Source: Lachnospiraceae bacterium AC3007 (GTDB lineage Bacteria; Bacillota; Clostridia; Lachnospirales; Lachnospiraceae). From it: 64,000 bases of DNA. Location: positions 58,526 through 122,525 of the forward strand of contig JHYK01000012.1 in assembly GCA_000621405.1 (NCBI GenBank), given 5' to 3'. A model generated the notes under the pieces. That model saw nothing but the letters and a program-made list of their open reading frames with translations. It ran no database searches and had not been told where the DNA came from. This document shows, in pieces, positions 36,149 to 46,165 of the stretch (position 1 is its first letter; each line of letters opens with the position of its first letter). The translations under genes and the position numbers were made by a program.

Positions 36149-39100
36149 ATAGGATCACAGGGATTTTTGTAAAACTGATAGACTGTCTGACTATATTATT
36201 CCTGCTACCGCTTTTTGTATTATCCCTGTTCTCTGCCAAAGGAGTGGATTTTTCCAGTTATTCGGAGACTGTCATCGAAGCAGGGAAAACGCCGTTTCTT
36301 ACGTTGTTTCTGACATTTGTGATCATATTTCTTTTTTCTGCCGTATTGGTTTTTTTTCACAGTAAAGATGATAAAAAGAATTGGATAACTGCTTACATTG
36401 TTACCGGATTGTCGGTTTTGATCGCACTGGCACTTGGTCTGGTCTGGGTATCGCACAACCCGTTCTATGCAGAGGGCGATCAGCTCAGGGTGTGGACGGC
36501 CGCCACAGCACTGTGCAGGATGAACGATACAGCCGTTGAGCTGGAATACTTTAACATGAACCCGCATCAGAAAAGCATGGCAGTGCTCATGTCTTTTGTC
36601 GTCAGGTTATTCGGCGGCAATACGATTTACTTTGAATATGTCAACATACTGTCTGTAGCTATCACGGTTCTTGTCCTGATCTTATGTGTAGAGAAGGTAA
36701 CCAAAAGACCGGAACCGACTGTCATAACGGCGATCCTTTTAGCACTTTTTATCCCGCTGTTTTTATACAGTTCATTCATATACGGAACGCTGGTCTCCAT
36801 AGCACTTTCTTCTTTATCCGCTTACGGACTGATCAGTTTCTTCACAGATAAAAAACGGGCATGGTTATTGTTGCCTGTAATATGTATTCCTCTCTCTACC
36901 ATGATGTACAGAGGAGCGATGATCTTTTTAATTGCGGTGGTTTTAACCCTGGTAGTGATGCTCCTTGTCCATCATGCCGGTATTGGCCGAAAAATGGTGA
37001 TAACCGGTGTGGTCTCAGTACTTATGATCATATTGCTCACATTTGCGATTACACATCTGGCAGAAGGTTATTTTGACAAAACACTTGGAAGAGCAGAAGG
37101 CGGCAACGGTATTCCTGCTACAGCATATATCATGATGGGGTTGCAGGACTCACCTAACTTCACTCCTGGAGCGCATACCCAAAAGCATCAGCAGATATAT
37201 TTTGAAAACTCAATGGATACGCATCTGTCAGATCTGGCGGCGCGTGAAGAGATCCGAAGTATTGCAGATGACTTCATAAGCGGAGCAAGACCTCTTTCGT
37301 TCTTCAAAGAAAAAACGGAATATCAATGGCTTGATCCATGGTTTGGCGGTTTGACCATGACGGTTTACGGAACCGAGTCAGGAGATCCCGGATTTGACGA
37401 ATTTATATCAGGGGATATCCTTCCGGGATGTGAGAAGTATCTTCGGGTATTGATGATAATGGTATATCTGGGGGCCATCTCCTGTCTGGTGATCAGGCTT
37501 TTCCGGGGAAATGACAATGTTTTGGCGTGCTTTCCCAATATATGTTTTATCGGGGGTTTTATTTTTCAGTTTTTCTGGGAGCAGAAATCCAGATACTGCC
37601 TTCCCTTCTATCTGACCCTTTTTCCGCTGGCTGCAGCAGGTATAGCCGGCGTATTTTCAAGATGCAGTGAGGTAAAACCAGGCAGGGAAAATAGGCATCA
37701 GATCGCTTTGTGGCAAAGAGTATATATCTTTATTTCCATATTGATATTTACTGTCATTTTAGGCAGGTTTTTCCTGGATGACAGATTTGATTATTCTCCC
37801 GATCCGACGTACAGCGATACAGAGGATTGCTATGTCACGGATAAAATAGCATTGTATCCCGGGGATTATCATGTGACTCTCGAGTATGAAGCCGGGACAG
37901 ATACGCCGATATCACTCTTTCGTGATTATTCGGAAGAGGGAGAGACGGCAACTTTGGAAGCCGGCAGCAATGAATTTGGATTCGAGATGCATCTGGATAA
38001 TTATAATGATGTTATCAGGTTTAAATACCCTTCAGATGTTTCGGGTGGTTTTACATTAAACAATATACACATCGAATCAGGAAGATTTCTGTTTACCGAT
38101 CATATCCTTGAGGCAATACTGTTCCTTTTTGCGGCGGTCTACCTGCTGCTTTTATTATCGTCATCATGGTTTGTTAATAAAACGAGAGCTGAAAAAACAA
38201 GACTGGCATTGATCCATCTGACAGTATTATTTGTATCGCTTCCGCTGCTTTCTGGTACTCTTTTCTGGGGAGCAGATGCGCCACCCCACGTGATGAGACT
38301 TGACGGTGTCAGGGACGGTCTGCTTGGTGGTCAAATGCCTGTTTTTATCCTTCCGAATGTTGATAATGGCTACGGATTGCTGGGGTGGATGTATCCGAAT
38401 CTGTTTCTTTATATTCCGGCTGTCTTAAGGATATTCAGGGTCTCTACGCCTTTGACGATGAATCTGTTGTATACAGGCATAAATATTGTCACAGCGATAA
38501 CGGCATATTTCTCTGCAAGAGAGTTCTTTAAAAGAGATGATCAGGTATTTTTGTTTACTATGATATATCTGATGCTTCCGTACCGACTGGTAAATATATA
38601 TACCCGGGCCGATCTTGGAGAAGCGCTAGCCATGTGTTTTGTTCCGCTGGTTTTTGCCGGAATATTCATGTGTGTGTCCGAAGAGGAGAATAAGAAAAGC
38701 GCGTTCAGAGCAGTCTGCTTTCTGACAGTCGGAATGACAGGGATCATACATTCTCATGTGCTCAGTTCGGCCATGATGGTAGTATTCTGCGCGGCATATG
38801 CAGTGATCTTCATAAAGTATATTGTCAACAGAAGGAGTCTGATGATAATAGCAGGCTCTGTGACCATGACATTACTGATCAATATTGGATATATCATACC
38901 GTTTTTCAAGATGTATATGTTTGGACTGAACATATCCCATGTTACCGATGATTTTCTGTTCACGGGAAAGTATAAGCTATGGGAACTGCTGGGAATACAT
39001 GATTTCTCAAGCGGGACGGCATGGGGCGGTATCGCCGTCATCGGAGATATAGGAATAGCACTCCTTATAGCCGGAGTAGTGGAGTGTATCAGGCATGAAA

Positions 39101-39879
39101 GGAACAGGACAGATTTTTTTATGATCGTATCCGGTTTTTTGTCAGTCTTACTGATGATCATCACTATAGCCGAATTTCCCTGGAACAGTCTTGCTAATAT
39201 CGGAATTGTAAGATCGATAGGAAGTGTTTTGGAACATTCCTTCAGAGTAATGCTCGTGGCTTCACCCTTGCTGGCTCTGGTTACAGTACATTTCGCATAT
39301 AAGATCAATTTTGAGGAACGCAAAAGAACAATAGCAGCAATAGTGCTTGCAATTATTGCTTTTGTTTGCATCCTACCCGGAATGATCGGGGAAATAAAAG
39401 CAGAACCTTATATGAACAGATTAACCGGAGGTGCGAGCAGGGTAATGCTCAGAGAATATCTTCCGGCCGGAGTTGAGGACGGCGTATTTAATGAAACGCG
39501 GCTGTACTGGTCTTCCGAGGATCTCACGTTTGATCAATATGTAAAGAGCGGAATAAATGTTGATTTCAACTATACTACGACGTCAGACACCAATGAATGG
39601 ATCGAACCACCCATCCTTTATTATCCTGGATACAGAGCCAAAGCTGTAACTATGGATGGAAGAGAGTATCAGCTTGGAGTGTCACAGGGGAACGAGTACA
39701 GGATCAGAGTAGATCTGCCGGCTCCGCTATCAGGCTCGCATGTAAGGATCTACTATGGAGGGATATGGTATTTCTATATTGGATATTCGATATCTACTTT
39801 AAGTGTCATAGTGCTTTTATATATGATAATCGGAAAAGCATGTTTTGTGTGGGACAGTCGGAAAGGAGTGAAAAGATGA
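36145..39879 (+). CDS. Double GT-C-type membrane glycosyltransferase (two modules in one protein)
   Basis: I take the ATG at 36145 (1244 residues), which overlaps the previous stop as ATGA; a GTG at 36121 is an alternative. Residues 1 to about 540 parallel the membrane half of the preceding fusion protein: HNPFYAEGDQLRVWTAA, TEYQWLDPWF and FFWEQKSRYCLPFY. From about 568 an external beta module (GDYHVTLEYEAGTD) leads into a second polytopic unit of the YfhO/PTPS type with HVMRLDGVRDGLLGGQMPV, LPYRLVNIYTRADLGEALA and a C-terminal YPGYRAKAVTMDG. Thus one N-terminal unit is joined to CotH in one gene and to a second GT-C enzyme in the next. The protein may catalyse two successive transfers. The next gene overlaps by ATGA. 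Confidence 0.82.
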   Translation: MNRITGIFVKLIDCLTILFLLPLFVLSLFSAKGVDFSSYSETVIEAGKTPFLTLFLTFVIIFLFSAVLVFFHSKDDKKNWITAYIVTGLSVLIALALGLVWVSHNPFYAEGDQLRVWTAATALCRMNDTAVELEYFNMNPHQKSMAVLMSFVVRLFGGNTIYFEYVNILSVAITVLVLILCVEKVTKRPEPTVITAILLALFIPLFLYSSFIYGTLVSIALSSLSAYGLISFFTDKKRAWLLLPVICIPLSTMMYRGAMIFLIAVVLTLVVMLLVHHAGIGRKMVITGVVSVLMIILLTFAITHLAEGYFDKTLGRAEGGNGIPATAYIMMGLQDSPNFTPGAHTQKHQQIYFENSMDTHLSDLAAREEIRSIADDFISGARPLSFFKEKTEYQWLDPWFGGLTMTVYGTESGDPGFDEFISGDILPGCEKYLRVLMIMVYLGAISCLVIRLFRGNDNVLACFPNICFIGGFIFQFFWEQKSRYCLPFYLTLFPLAAAGIAGVFSRCSEVKPGRENRHQIALWQRVYIFISILIFTVILGRFFLDDRFDYSPDPTYSDTEDCYVTDKIALYPGDYHVTLEYEAGTDTPISLFRDYSEEGETATLEAGSNEFGFEMHLDNYNDVIRFKYPSDVSGGFTLNNIHIESGRFLFTDHILEAILFLFAAVYLLLLLSSSWFVNKTRAEKTRLALIHLTVLFVSLPLLSGTLFWGADAPPHVMRLDGVRDGLLGGQMPVFILPNVDNGYGLLGWMYPNLFLYIPAVLRIFRVSTPLTMNLLYTGINIVTAITAYFSAREFFKRDDQVFLFTMIYLMLPYRLVNIYTRADLGEALAMCFVPLVFAGIFMCVSEEENKKSAFRAVCFLTVGMTGIIHSHVLSSAMMVVFCAAYAVIFIKYIVNRRSLMIIAGSVTMTLLINIGYIIPFFKMYMFGLNISHVTDDFLFTGKYKLWELLGIHDFSSGTAWGGIAVIGDIGIALLIAGVVECIRHERNRTDFFMIVSGFLSVLLMIITIAEFPWNSLANIGIVRSIGSVLEHSFRVMLVASPLLALVTVHFAYKINFEERKRTIAAIVLAIIAFVCILPGMIGEIKAEPYMNRLTGGASRVMLREYLPAGVEDGVFNETRLYWSSEDLTFDQYVKSGINVDFNYTTTSDTNEWIEPPILYYPGYRAKAVTMDGREYQLGVSQGNEYRIRVDLPAPLSGSHVRIYYGGIWYFYIGYSISTLSVIVLLYMIIGKACFVWDSRKGVKR

Positions 39880-41471
39880 GTTCGCTTTCAAACATAAGAT
39901 CAAAACTGAAGGATTGCCATTGGCTGTGCCCCCGCTTATGGCTGGCATTTGCCTTTTTATGGAATATGTGGTTCCAGGTATTTAAGGGACAGGCCCTATT
40001 GGATTCCGACATGGCTTCGGAGATGGTTTTGTCAAATCTTCTGAATAAAGAGGCATCCATTTCAGGGTTGAGTACGAATTGGATATACAGCTCTGAAATA
40101 CGTGTTCTGTATTTACAATGGTTTTTCCGGATAGGGCTTTTAATATCTCCTAACAACTGGCATATTGCCAGAACGATCGGAATGTTCATGGCTTTAAGTC
40201 TGCTCGTTTTTGCTGTCTGGCTGGTCTTTTATTCAGCTGACCAGCCTGAGCTGGGTGTGTGGGCTGCGGCATTTACTCTGTTTCCGGGAGGCGGATGGTA
40301 TTTCTGGCTGACATTATCCAGCGGAAGCTATATCCCGTTCCTATGCATCTCTCTCTTTTCGTTTTCTCTGTCACTGCTGTCTGTAAAAAAACTGAAATCT
40401 GTAAGAAGCGGCGTGTATCTGGCTATCGTTATGCTCCTTGGGATCGGAGCCGGATTACAGGGAGTAAAGCAGTTGATGCTGTTCTATGCCCCATGGGTAC
40501 TGACAGCCGGCTTTATGCTGTTCATTGTTATAAAGAACCGGGAAACAGAGAAAAGAAAACAGACGATTGCGTTTTTTGTAATTTCGGCATGCGCGAGTGC
40601 TTTTTCATTTGTCGGTTATCTTATTAATTCAAATATTCTTTCAAAGTATTATAAATTCAAGGACTTTGGCGAGATAAAGATCAAGAGTAAGAATTTCCTG
40701 GAGCTATTCAGAGAATACATTTGGAGTTTTGGATATGTGGAAGGAAAGGTCCTACTCTCCCCGGTTGGAATAGCATCCATGTGCGGAGTTGTTTTTGGGC
40801 TTATTATTGTCTTATCGTGTATCAGGGCAATGATGAGGTTCACTGAATTTGAATACAAAACCCGAATTTTGGCGGCATTTTCGCTTATCAGCATTGGGTT
40901 CCTGCTTTTCTTTTTCTCATATACGGGAAAAGGAAACATAGAATACTATATGACCATAGTTCCGTTGGGATACTTCATACTATTGATCGTGATCTCGACT
41001 GCGGATTATACATACCGGAACAGTCGCCTTGCCATTACTAACCTGATGATAGTTTTACTGCTTATTATTTCGCTGGGGACAGTTTACAACGAGGAAAATG
41101 AGCCATGTCATAACTTCAGGGCTAAGCCCGGATTAAATGAGCTGGTGACCTGGCTAAGGGGCGGTTATGCGATGGGAGTATCGGATTTCTGGACTTCAAA
41201 TATAATTACAGAATTATCTGACGGAAGCATTGATATGTGGACATACAGCAGTGAGAGCAGGGACTGGCTTGAATGGCTGCAGAGAAAGGATCATATGGAA
41301 GACTTTCCTGAGGGAAGATACTTTTACCTTATCGAAAACAAAAATATAGATGAGGATCAGGACGAGGAATATTATATGAATCTGGATGCGATGAACGCAT
41401 TTCTTGCAGATCATCCGGAATTGACGCAGATCTATCAGGACGATCTGTATACTGTATATGGTGTATTATGA
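39876..41471 (+). CDS. Polytopic GT-C-like membrane protein
   Basis: The start is the ATG at 39876 (531 residues), overlapping the previous stop and preceded by AAAGGAG at eight bases; the open frame reaches further upstream only inside the previous gene. After one N-terminal helix the first external loop has GQALLDSDMASEMVLSNLL, with an Asp pair where GT-C enzymes bind donor phosphate. About ten helices follow, with FPGGGWYFWLTLSSGSY in the middle, and then a C-terminal external part of about 110 residues. I do not recognise a named family. Its place in a tightly overlapped series of glycosyltransferase genes suggests the same pathway. Confidence 0.65.
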   Translation: MSSLSNIRSKLKDCHWLCPRLWLAFAFLWNMWFQVFKGQALLDSDMASEMVLSNLLNKEASISGLSTNWIYSSEIRVLYLQWFFRIGLLISPNNWHIARTIGMFMALSLLVFAVWLVFYSADQPELGVWAAAFTLFPGGGWYFWLTLSSGSYIPFLCISLFSFSLSLLSVKKLKSVRSGVYLAIVMLLGIGAGLQGVKQLMLFYAPWVLTAGFMLFIVIKNRETEKRKQTIAFFVISACASAFSFVGYLINSNILSKYYKFKDFGEIKIKSKNFLELFREYIWSFGYVEGKVLLSPVGIASMCGVVFGLIIVLSCIRAMMRFTEFEYKTRILAAFSLISIGFLLFFFSYTGKGNIEYYMTIVPLGYFILLIVISTADYTYRNSRLAITNLMIVLLLIISLGTVYNEENEPCHNFRAKPGLNELVTWLRGGYAMGVSDFWTSNIITELSDGSIDMWTYSSESRDWLEWLQRKDHMEDFPEGRYFYLIENKNIDEDQDEEYYMNLDAMNAFLADHPELTQIYQDDLYTVYGVL

Positions 41472-41531
41472 TAAGCCGACGGAAGAATCTGTGATAAAGA
41501 AATCTGATTGGAATAAGGGAGAATCTGTTTG

Positions 41532-43805
41532 ATGGGCAGGGTGATCCACGATAAGAAAATATGGATCGTTTTGGCGGAACTGATCATTCTGGCTGCGCTG
41601 TTTTCGTATATGCTGGCTGTAAAGTTTGGTGGAAATGGTGACAGATCGATCGTTTTCGGTCCGGAAGATATGCGATCTGATCATATGTATTATGAAAATG
41701 GTTGGAAGATCAATCCTGAGAGCATTGATGATACAGAGACCGAAAATGGTCTTGTTGTTTTGCAGGGGCCATACATTCCGCTTCAACGGGGAGACTATAC
41801 CGTCAGCATCGATTATCAGACTGATGAAAACCAGACGGTGGTCCTGTATTCCGAGGATGGCGGGGATGAGCCTAAAAATGATCTCTTTCTTAAGGCCAAT
41901 CCCTTTCCGTTGTATTCGTACAGAAATGCACTGGACTACGATTTCAGAACTGCCGGAAATATTGATGATCTCGAGATCAGGATATTATACAACGGAAAAG
42001 GAAATCTCTGTATTTCTCAGATACAGCTGAAAAAAAATCTAAATTTTACCAAGAGACTGATATTATCATTACTTTTGCTCTTTATACCGTTTAACATATT
42101 CCTGTTTGGAAAGGAGAGCGTATATAAAAACCGGGACACCATCCTTGCCATAGCCGGCATTACATTATTAGGTTCTTTACCTTTACTCATGCCGGGAATA
42201 AATGCAGGGGATGATCTGGTCTACCATCTTAACAGGATAGAGGGGATAGTGAATGAATTAAAACAGCTCAATATTCCGGTAAGACTACATTCGTCATGGT
42301 TTATGGGCATGGGCTATCCTGTATCCGTATTTCACGGAGATATGCTTCTTTCTGTTGCGGTGTTGTTCCGCATAATGGGATTTACCGCATTGGAGGCGTA
42401 TAAGGCGTATATTGTTTTTATAAATCTTCTTACGGCAGTTGTTTCGTTCTTTTCCTACCATGCCATTTTTAAGGATAAAAAGATAGCTGTTATTGCAGCG
42501 TTGGGATATGTAACGGCAAATTACCGCTTTGTTAATATATATAACAGAGCCGCAGTCGGTGAATACTCTGCAATGGTGTTCTTTCCGGCGATAGTAGCGT
42601 CAATATACCTTATATATTCGAATGATGAAAACAGAAATCGCCCCGATCTGAAAAAGGCAACCATACTTGCCTGCGCGATATCCGGCATAATATATACTCA
42701 CACATTGTCGACGGAGCTGTCGGCAATACTCGTGATCCTTTTCATAGTCTTCAATATCAGGAAGACCATACGCCCCGGGGTGATCCTGACATTAGTGGTT
42801 GCCGCATGCGAGACCGTGCTCCTTACGCTTTCGTACACAGTGCCATTTCTGGACTATTACCTGAATGTGCCAATGGCGGTAACGAGTGGATTTCGTTCCG
42901 GCGTGCTGAAAATACAGGAAAGAGGCACATATGTATTAAATCTGTTTGCGTTTTTCCAGGATTCGCTTAGTTCTTTGAGCCTGTCAAACGGGAACAGGGC
43001 AAGTCTGACTCCGGGAATCCTGCTGATGACATGCCTTGTTGTCGCCGTGGCCCTGATAATATACGGTGAAAGAGACAAAATTATGATCATTACAGCGGGT
43101 TTTTCTGCACTGATCCTTCTTTTATCTACCGATGTGTTCCCGTGGAACTATTTATCGAGCAGCACGAAACTTTTTAATGCTTTATCGGCGATGGAGTTTC
43201 CGTGGAGGTTCCTGGGGCCTGCGAGCGCTGTCCTGGCGGCTCTGCTCGGAACAGTGCTTTCTTCGGCAAAGCGCAGATCTGTTCAGATGCGCATAATTTG
43301 TGAATGTTCGGCTGTGGCTCTTGCGCTTTTAGGCTGTATTGTGTTCTACAGTCAATATGCTGATCATCGTAAGCCGGTGTGCTATTATGAGGCAGAGGAG
43401 TTTGCAGGCGGTGTAGATAAGGATGTAGATGATTTTACCAGAGTAGCTGAGGATGGTGAAGCCGTGACATTTGTAAGCTCCGAGGGAGCGATTGAAAATG
43501 CTGACGGCAAAATAATATCAAGGGAAGGATCCAGGATCGTCTTTGAATGTACTACCGGTGATTCGGAGGGGATCGTTACCGCTCCTTTTTATAATTACAA
43601 AGGGTATCGTGCTTCCGATACGTCAGGCAGATCATTTGACATATATGATGATCGTTATTGCAGGGTGACATTTGATGTTCCTGCAAACTATCACGACATT
43701 ATTGTCATCGATTTCACAGAGCCATGGTATTGGAGACTGGCTGAGATCATCACGCTTTGTTCATGGGTCGTTTTGATAGCAGGATTGATAAAAAAGAAAA
43801 AATGA
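41532..43805 (+). CDS. YfhO/PTPS-related GT-C-type membrane glycosyltransferase
   Basis: The ATG at 41532 (757 residues) has AAGGGAG about ten bases upstream; a TTG lies one codon before it. The protein has one helix, the external beta module (RGDYTVSIDYQTDENQTVVLY), about twelve helices and a terminal beta domain with YKGYRASDTSGRSF. Motifs seen are GDDLVYHLNRIEGI, NYRFVNIYNRAAVGEYSAM and TLSTELSAIL. These give the best fit to the PTPS-related membrane family (PF10131) in the window and make it a paralogue of the minus-strand gene at 60011-62335. Transfer of a polyprenyl-phosphate sugar to a surface acceptor is likely. It overlaps the acyltransferase by ATGA. Confidence 0.83.
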   Translation: MGRVIHDKKIWIVLAELIILAALFSYMLAVKFGGNGDRSIVFGPEDMRSDHMYYENGWKINPESIDDTETENGLVVLQGPYIPLQRGDYTVSIDYQTDENQTVVLYSEDGGDEPKNDLFLKANPFPLYSYRNALDYDFRTAGNIDDLEIRILYNGKGNLCISQIQLKKNLNFTKRLILSLLLLFIPFNIFLFGKESVYKNRDTILAIAGITLLGSLPLLMPGINAGDDLVYHLNRIEGIVNELKQLNIPVRLHSSWFMGMGYPVSVFHGDMLLSVAVLFRIMGFTALEAYKAYIVFINLLTAVVSFFSYHAIFKDKKIAVIAALGYVTANYRFVNIYNRAAVGEYSAMVFFPAIVASIYLIYSNDENRNRPDLKKATILACAISGIIYTHTLSTELSAILVILFIVFNIRKTIRPGVILTLVVAACETVLLTLSYTVPFLDYYLNVPMAVTSGFRSGVLKIQERGTYVLNLFAFFQDSLSSLSLSNGNRASLTPGILLMTCLVVAVALIIYGERDKIMIITAGFSALILLLSTDVFPWNYLSSSTKLFNALSAMEFPWRFLGPASAVLAALLGTVLSSAKRRSVQMRIICECSAVALALLGCIVFYSQYADHRKPVCYYEAEEFAGGVDKDVDDFTRVAEDGEAVTFVSSEGAIENADGKIISREGSRIVFECTTGDSEGIVTAPFYNYKGYRASDTSGRSFDIYDDRYCRVTFDVPANYHDIIVIDFTEPWYWRLAEIITLCSWVVLIAGLIKKKK

Positions 43806-44845
43806 AAAGATCTACAAACTTTGAATTATTAAAGATCATATGTATGTTTTTTGTGATCAGTCTTCATGTATGCACGCAGAGCAGCATCGCGAGCAATCCG
43901 GCATCGATTGTTGACGGTGTGCTGTTCATAGTTCTTTCTGAGTTCGGAAGGACTGCGTGCACGGTATTTGTTATGGTTTCAGCCTGGTTTCTGTCCGAGG
44001 CATCCTTTAAGACCGAACGGCTGTTTAACACATGGATCAAGACCTTAGTATATATTATTGCTGTATATCTCTGCTATCACTCCTATACCATGCCCTGGTA
44101 TGACTTTTTGCCTATAGGCGGAGGAATCCTGTGGTTCATATCTGCATATATGTGTCTTATCCTGGTCTCGCCGATACTCAATGCTGTGATCCGTAAAACC
44201 GGCAGACAATATCTTCTTACAGTGATCCTGCTTTTGGGAGTTCCTATGCTGTTCTATTCAACGGTCAGTTTAAATGACGGTCAGCTTGGCAGTAATGTTG
44301 TATGGTTTATCTGGATCTATCTTCTGATGGGGTACTTAAGGAAGTATCCAGTCAGAATACTGGATAATCGAATACTTATGACAGCGGTTTTTCTGATCCT
44401 GTGCGCTGCGAGACTCCTTCCGAGAATAGAGTTGAGATATTCAGGCCGTCTTCCTGTCGTGGAGACCTGGTTGCCGTATCTGGACTGGTGGAAGTCGGTT
44501 TTATGGACGATACCGAACTTCCTTACGGCATTTACCTTATTTTTTGTTTTCTATAAGCTTAATATAAAGTACAGTCGGGTGATCAACTTCTTCGGAGCGC
44601 ATATACTGGCGATCTATACCCTTCATCAGATGCCGTTTTTTTATGAGTATCTCTGGGAAGATATCTTTAATTGCTCAAAATATGCAGGCAGTGGACTGGA
44701 GATACCATACATGCTGCTTGTTGTTCTGAGCATAATCGTTGTTGCTTCGTTGATCGATGTGATATTCGACAGGCTCGTCCTCAGGCGCATCGTGTCGGCG
44801 CTGGATGCGCGTTTTAAGAAGATCGATCAGATATTGAACCTGTGA
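43802..44845 (+). CDS. Membrane acyltransferase, family 3 (OafA/WecH type)
   Basis: From the ATG at 43802 (347 residues), the start MKRSTNFELLKIICMFFVISLHV is the family-3 acyltransferase signature, with the conserved His in the first helix; a second feature is FGRTACTVFVMVSAWFL. About ten helices are present, as usual for this family. It would move acetyl or another acyl group across the membrane onto a sugar. ATGA overlap couples it to the preceding glycosyltransferase, so the glycan is probably acylated. It is the last gene of the run that began at 28710, and a promoter for the next operon follows. Confidence 0.88.
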   Translation: MKRSTNFELLKIICMFFVISLHVCTQSSIASNPASIVDGVLFIVLSEFGRTACTVFVMVSAWFLSEASFKTERLFNTWIKTLVYIIAVYLCYHSYTMPWYDFLPIGGGILWFISAYMCLILVSPILNAVIRKTGRQYLLTVILLLGVPMLFYSTVSLNDGQLGSNVVWFIWIYLLMGYLRKYPVRILDNRILMTAVFLILCAARLLPRIELRYSGRLPVVETWLPYLDWWKSVLWTIPNFLTAFTLFFVFYKLNIKYSRVINFFGAHILAIYTLHQMPFFYEYLWEDIFNCSKYAGSGLEIPYMLLVVLSIIVVASLIDVIFDRLVLRRIVSALDARFKKIDQILNL

Positions 44846-44900
44846 TTTTCTGTATACAACACGTGCACGGATTCATCATGATATGCCTGCATCAGTTTTC

Positions 44901-44930
44901 TTGATATCTGGTGCGATAGATTGATATAAT
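44901..44930 (+). promoter_or_regulatory. Candidate sigma-A promoter for the sugar-synthesis operon
   Basis: TTGATA (44901-44906) and TATAAT (44925-44930) are 18 bases apart in the 120-base gap after the acyltransferase. Transcription would start near 44937 and cover the oxidoreductase, two GT2 genes and the aminotransferase. Confidence 0.6.
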
Positions 44931-44999
44931 AAAAAACTGGACTGTATTCGATAGGGATCATTCACCTTGTGCGGCAGGAAAGGTTCAAAATATATATAC

Positions 45000-46157
45000 A
45001 TGAAAGACAAAAACTTGGGATCCTACGACAGGATAATAATAGGGGCAGGATTGTACGGACTGTATGCGGCTGCATTCTGCGGAGAAAGAGGAGAAAGCGT
45101 GCTTGTTCTGGAAAGGGATGACAATGCTTTTTCTCGCGCCACATATGTGAATCAGGCCAGAGTTCATATGGGATACCATTATCCGAGAAGTCTTTCGACT
45201 GCCATGAAGTCTGCGGGATATTTTCGCAGGTTCTGCGATGATTTCGGATTCTGTATTCATAAGAAATTTGATCAGGTATATGCCACCGGGGCCAGGTATT
45301 CGTGGACAAGCGCCGCGCAATTTGCCGGTTTCTGTGAGGCCGCAGGGATCACGTGTGAGGAGATCGCTGTATCAAAGTATTTTAATACAGATATGTGCGA
45401 CGGCGCGTTCCTTACCGAAGAGTACACGTATGATGCCATGGTATTGAGAGATCATTTTCTTGAAAAGCTGTTAGGGATGACTAATGTCGATATCAGGTTT
45501 GGAGTTACCATTACTGACATTTTCTGTAATGAAGACGGTCAAAGATATGAGGTGACGCTAAGTAACGGAGACCGTTTTGCCGGGGACAGGCTGCTCAATG
45601 CTACCTATGCATCCACTAATCAGATACGGAAGATGGTAAGAGGCGTTGACGGTCGAGGGTTCGATCTGAAATATGAGTTGTGCGAGATAATCCTCGTGGA
45701 TCCTTCTGAAAAGCTTAAGGATATTGGTATCACCGTCATGGATGGTCCGTTCTTTTCCATCATGCCTTTTGGCATGACAGGGATGCACTCTCTTACATCA
45801 GTTTGTTTTACTCCGCATGTAACTAGTTATGAGGAAGTACCGACGTTTTCATGCCAGAAAAGGGCCGGGGAGGGGCAGTGTTCACAGCAGACCCTGGGGA
45901 ACTGTTCATCATGCGATCAAAAGCCGAAAAGCGCATGGGACTACATGGATCATCTGGCGAGAAAATACATTCTTCCGCAGTATGACTATAAGTACGTCAG
46001 ATCGCTGTTCTCGATGAAGCCCATATTGAAGTCATCCGAGATAGATGACTCGAGACCCACTGCGATCCGGATAGATCATAGGGAGCCGGAAATGATAAGC
46101 GTGCTTTCGGGAAAGATCAATACAGTATATGATATGGATGAATTTCTTAAGAGGTGA
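45000..46157 (+). CDS. FAD-dependent oxidoreductase (DAO-type)
   Basis: The 385-residue protein opens with a Rossmann motif, IIIGAGLYGLYAA (GxGxxG at 15-20), and ends the FAD-binding strand with VLVLERD. A conserved-looking segment ARVHMGYHYPRSL follows, and later AGDRLLNATYAS, the second dinucleotide-binding region. No membrane segment is seen. The Cys-rich stretch GNCSSCDQ near residue 310 may bind metal or be structural. The start is uncertain: ATG at 45000 has AGGAAAGG at a long distance, and a TTG at 44967 would add 11 residues. It heads a four-gene operon with GT2 and DegT-type genes, so oxidation or rearrangement of a nucleotide sugar or lipid-linked sugar is likely; it is not an evident UDP-galactopyranose mutase. 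Confidence 0.78.
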   Translation: MKDKNLGSYDRIIIGAGLYGLYAAAFCGERGESVLVLERDDNAFSRATYVNQARVHMGYHYPRSLSTAMKSAGYFRRFCDDFGFCIHKKFDQVYATGARYSWTSAAQFAGFCEAAGITCEEIAVSKYFNTDMCDGAFLTEEYTYDAMVLRDHFLEKLLGMTNVDIRFGVTITDIFCNEDGQRYEVTLSNGDRFAGDRLLNATYASTNQIRKMVRGVDGRGFDLKYELCEIILVDPSEKLKDIGITVMDGPFFSIMPFGMTGMHSLTSVCFTPHVTSYEEVPTFSCQKRAGEGQCSQQTLGNCSSCDQKPKSAWDYMDHLARKYILPQYDYKYVRSLFSMKPILKSSEIDDSRPTAIRIDHREPEMISVLSGKINTVYDMDEFLKR

Positions 46158-46165
46158 CACAGTAT

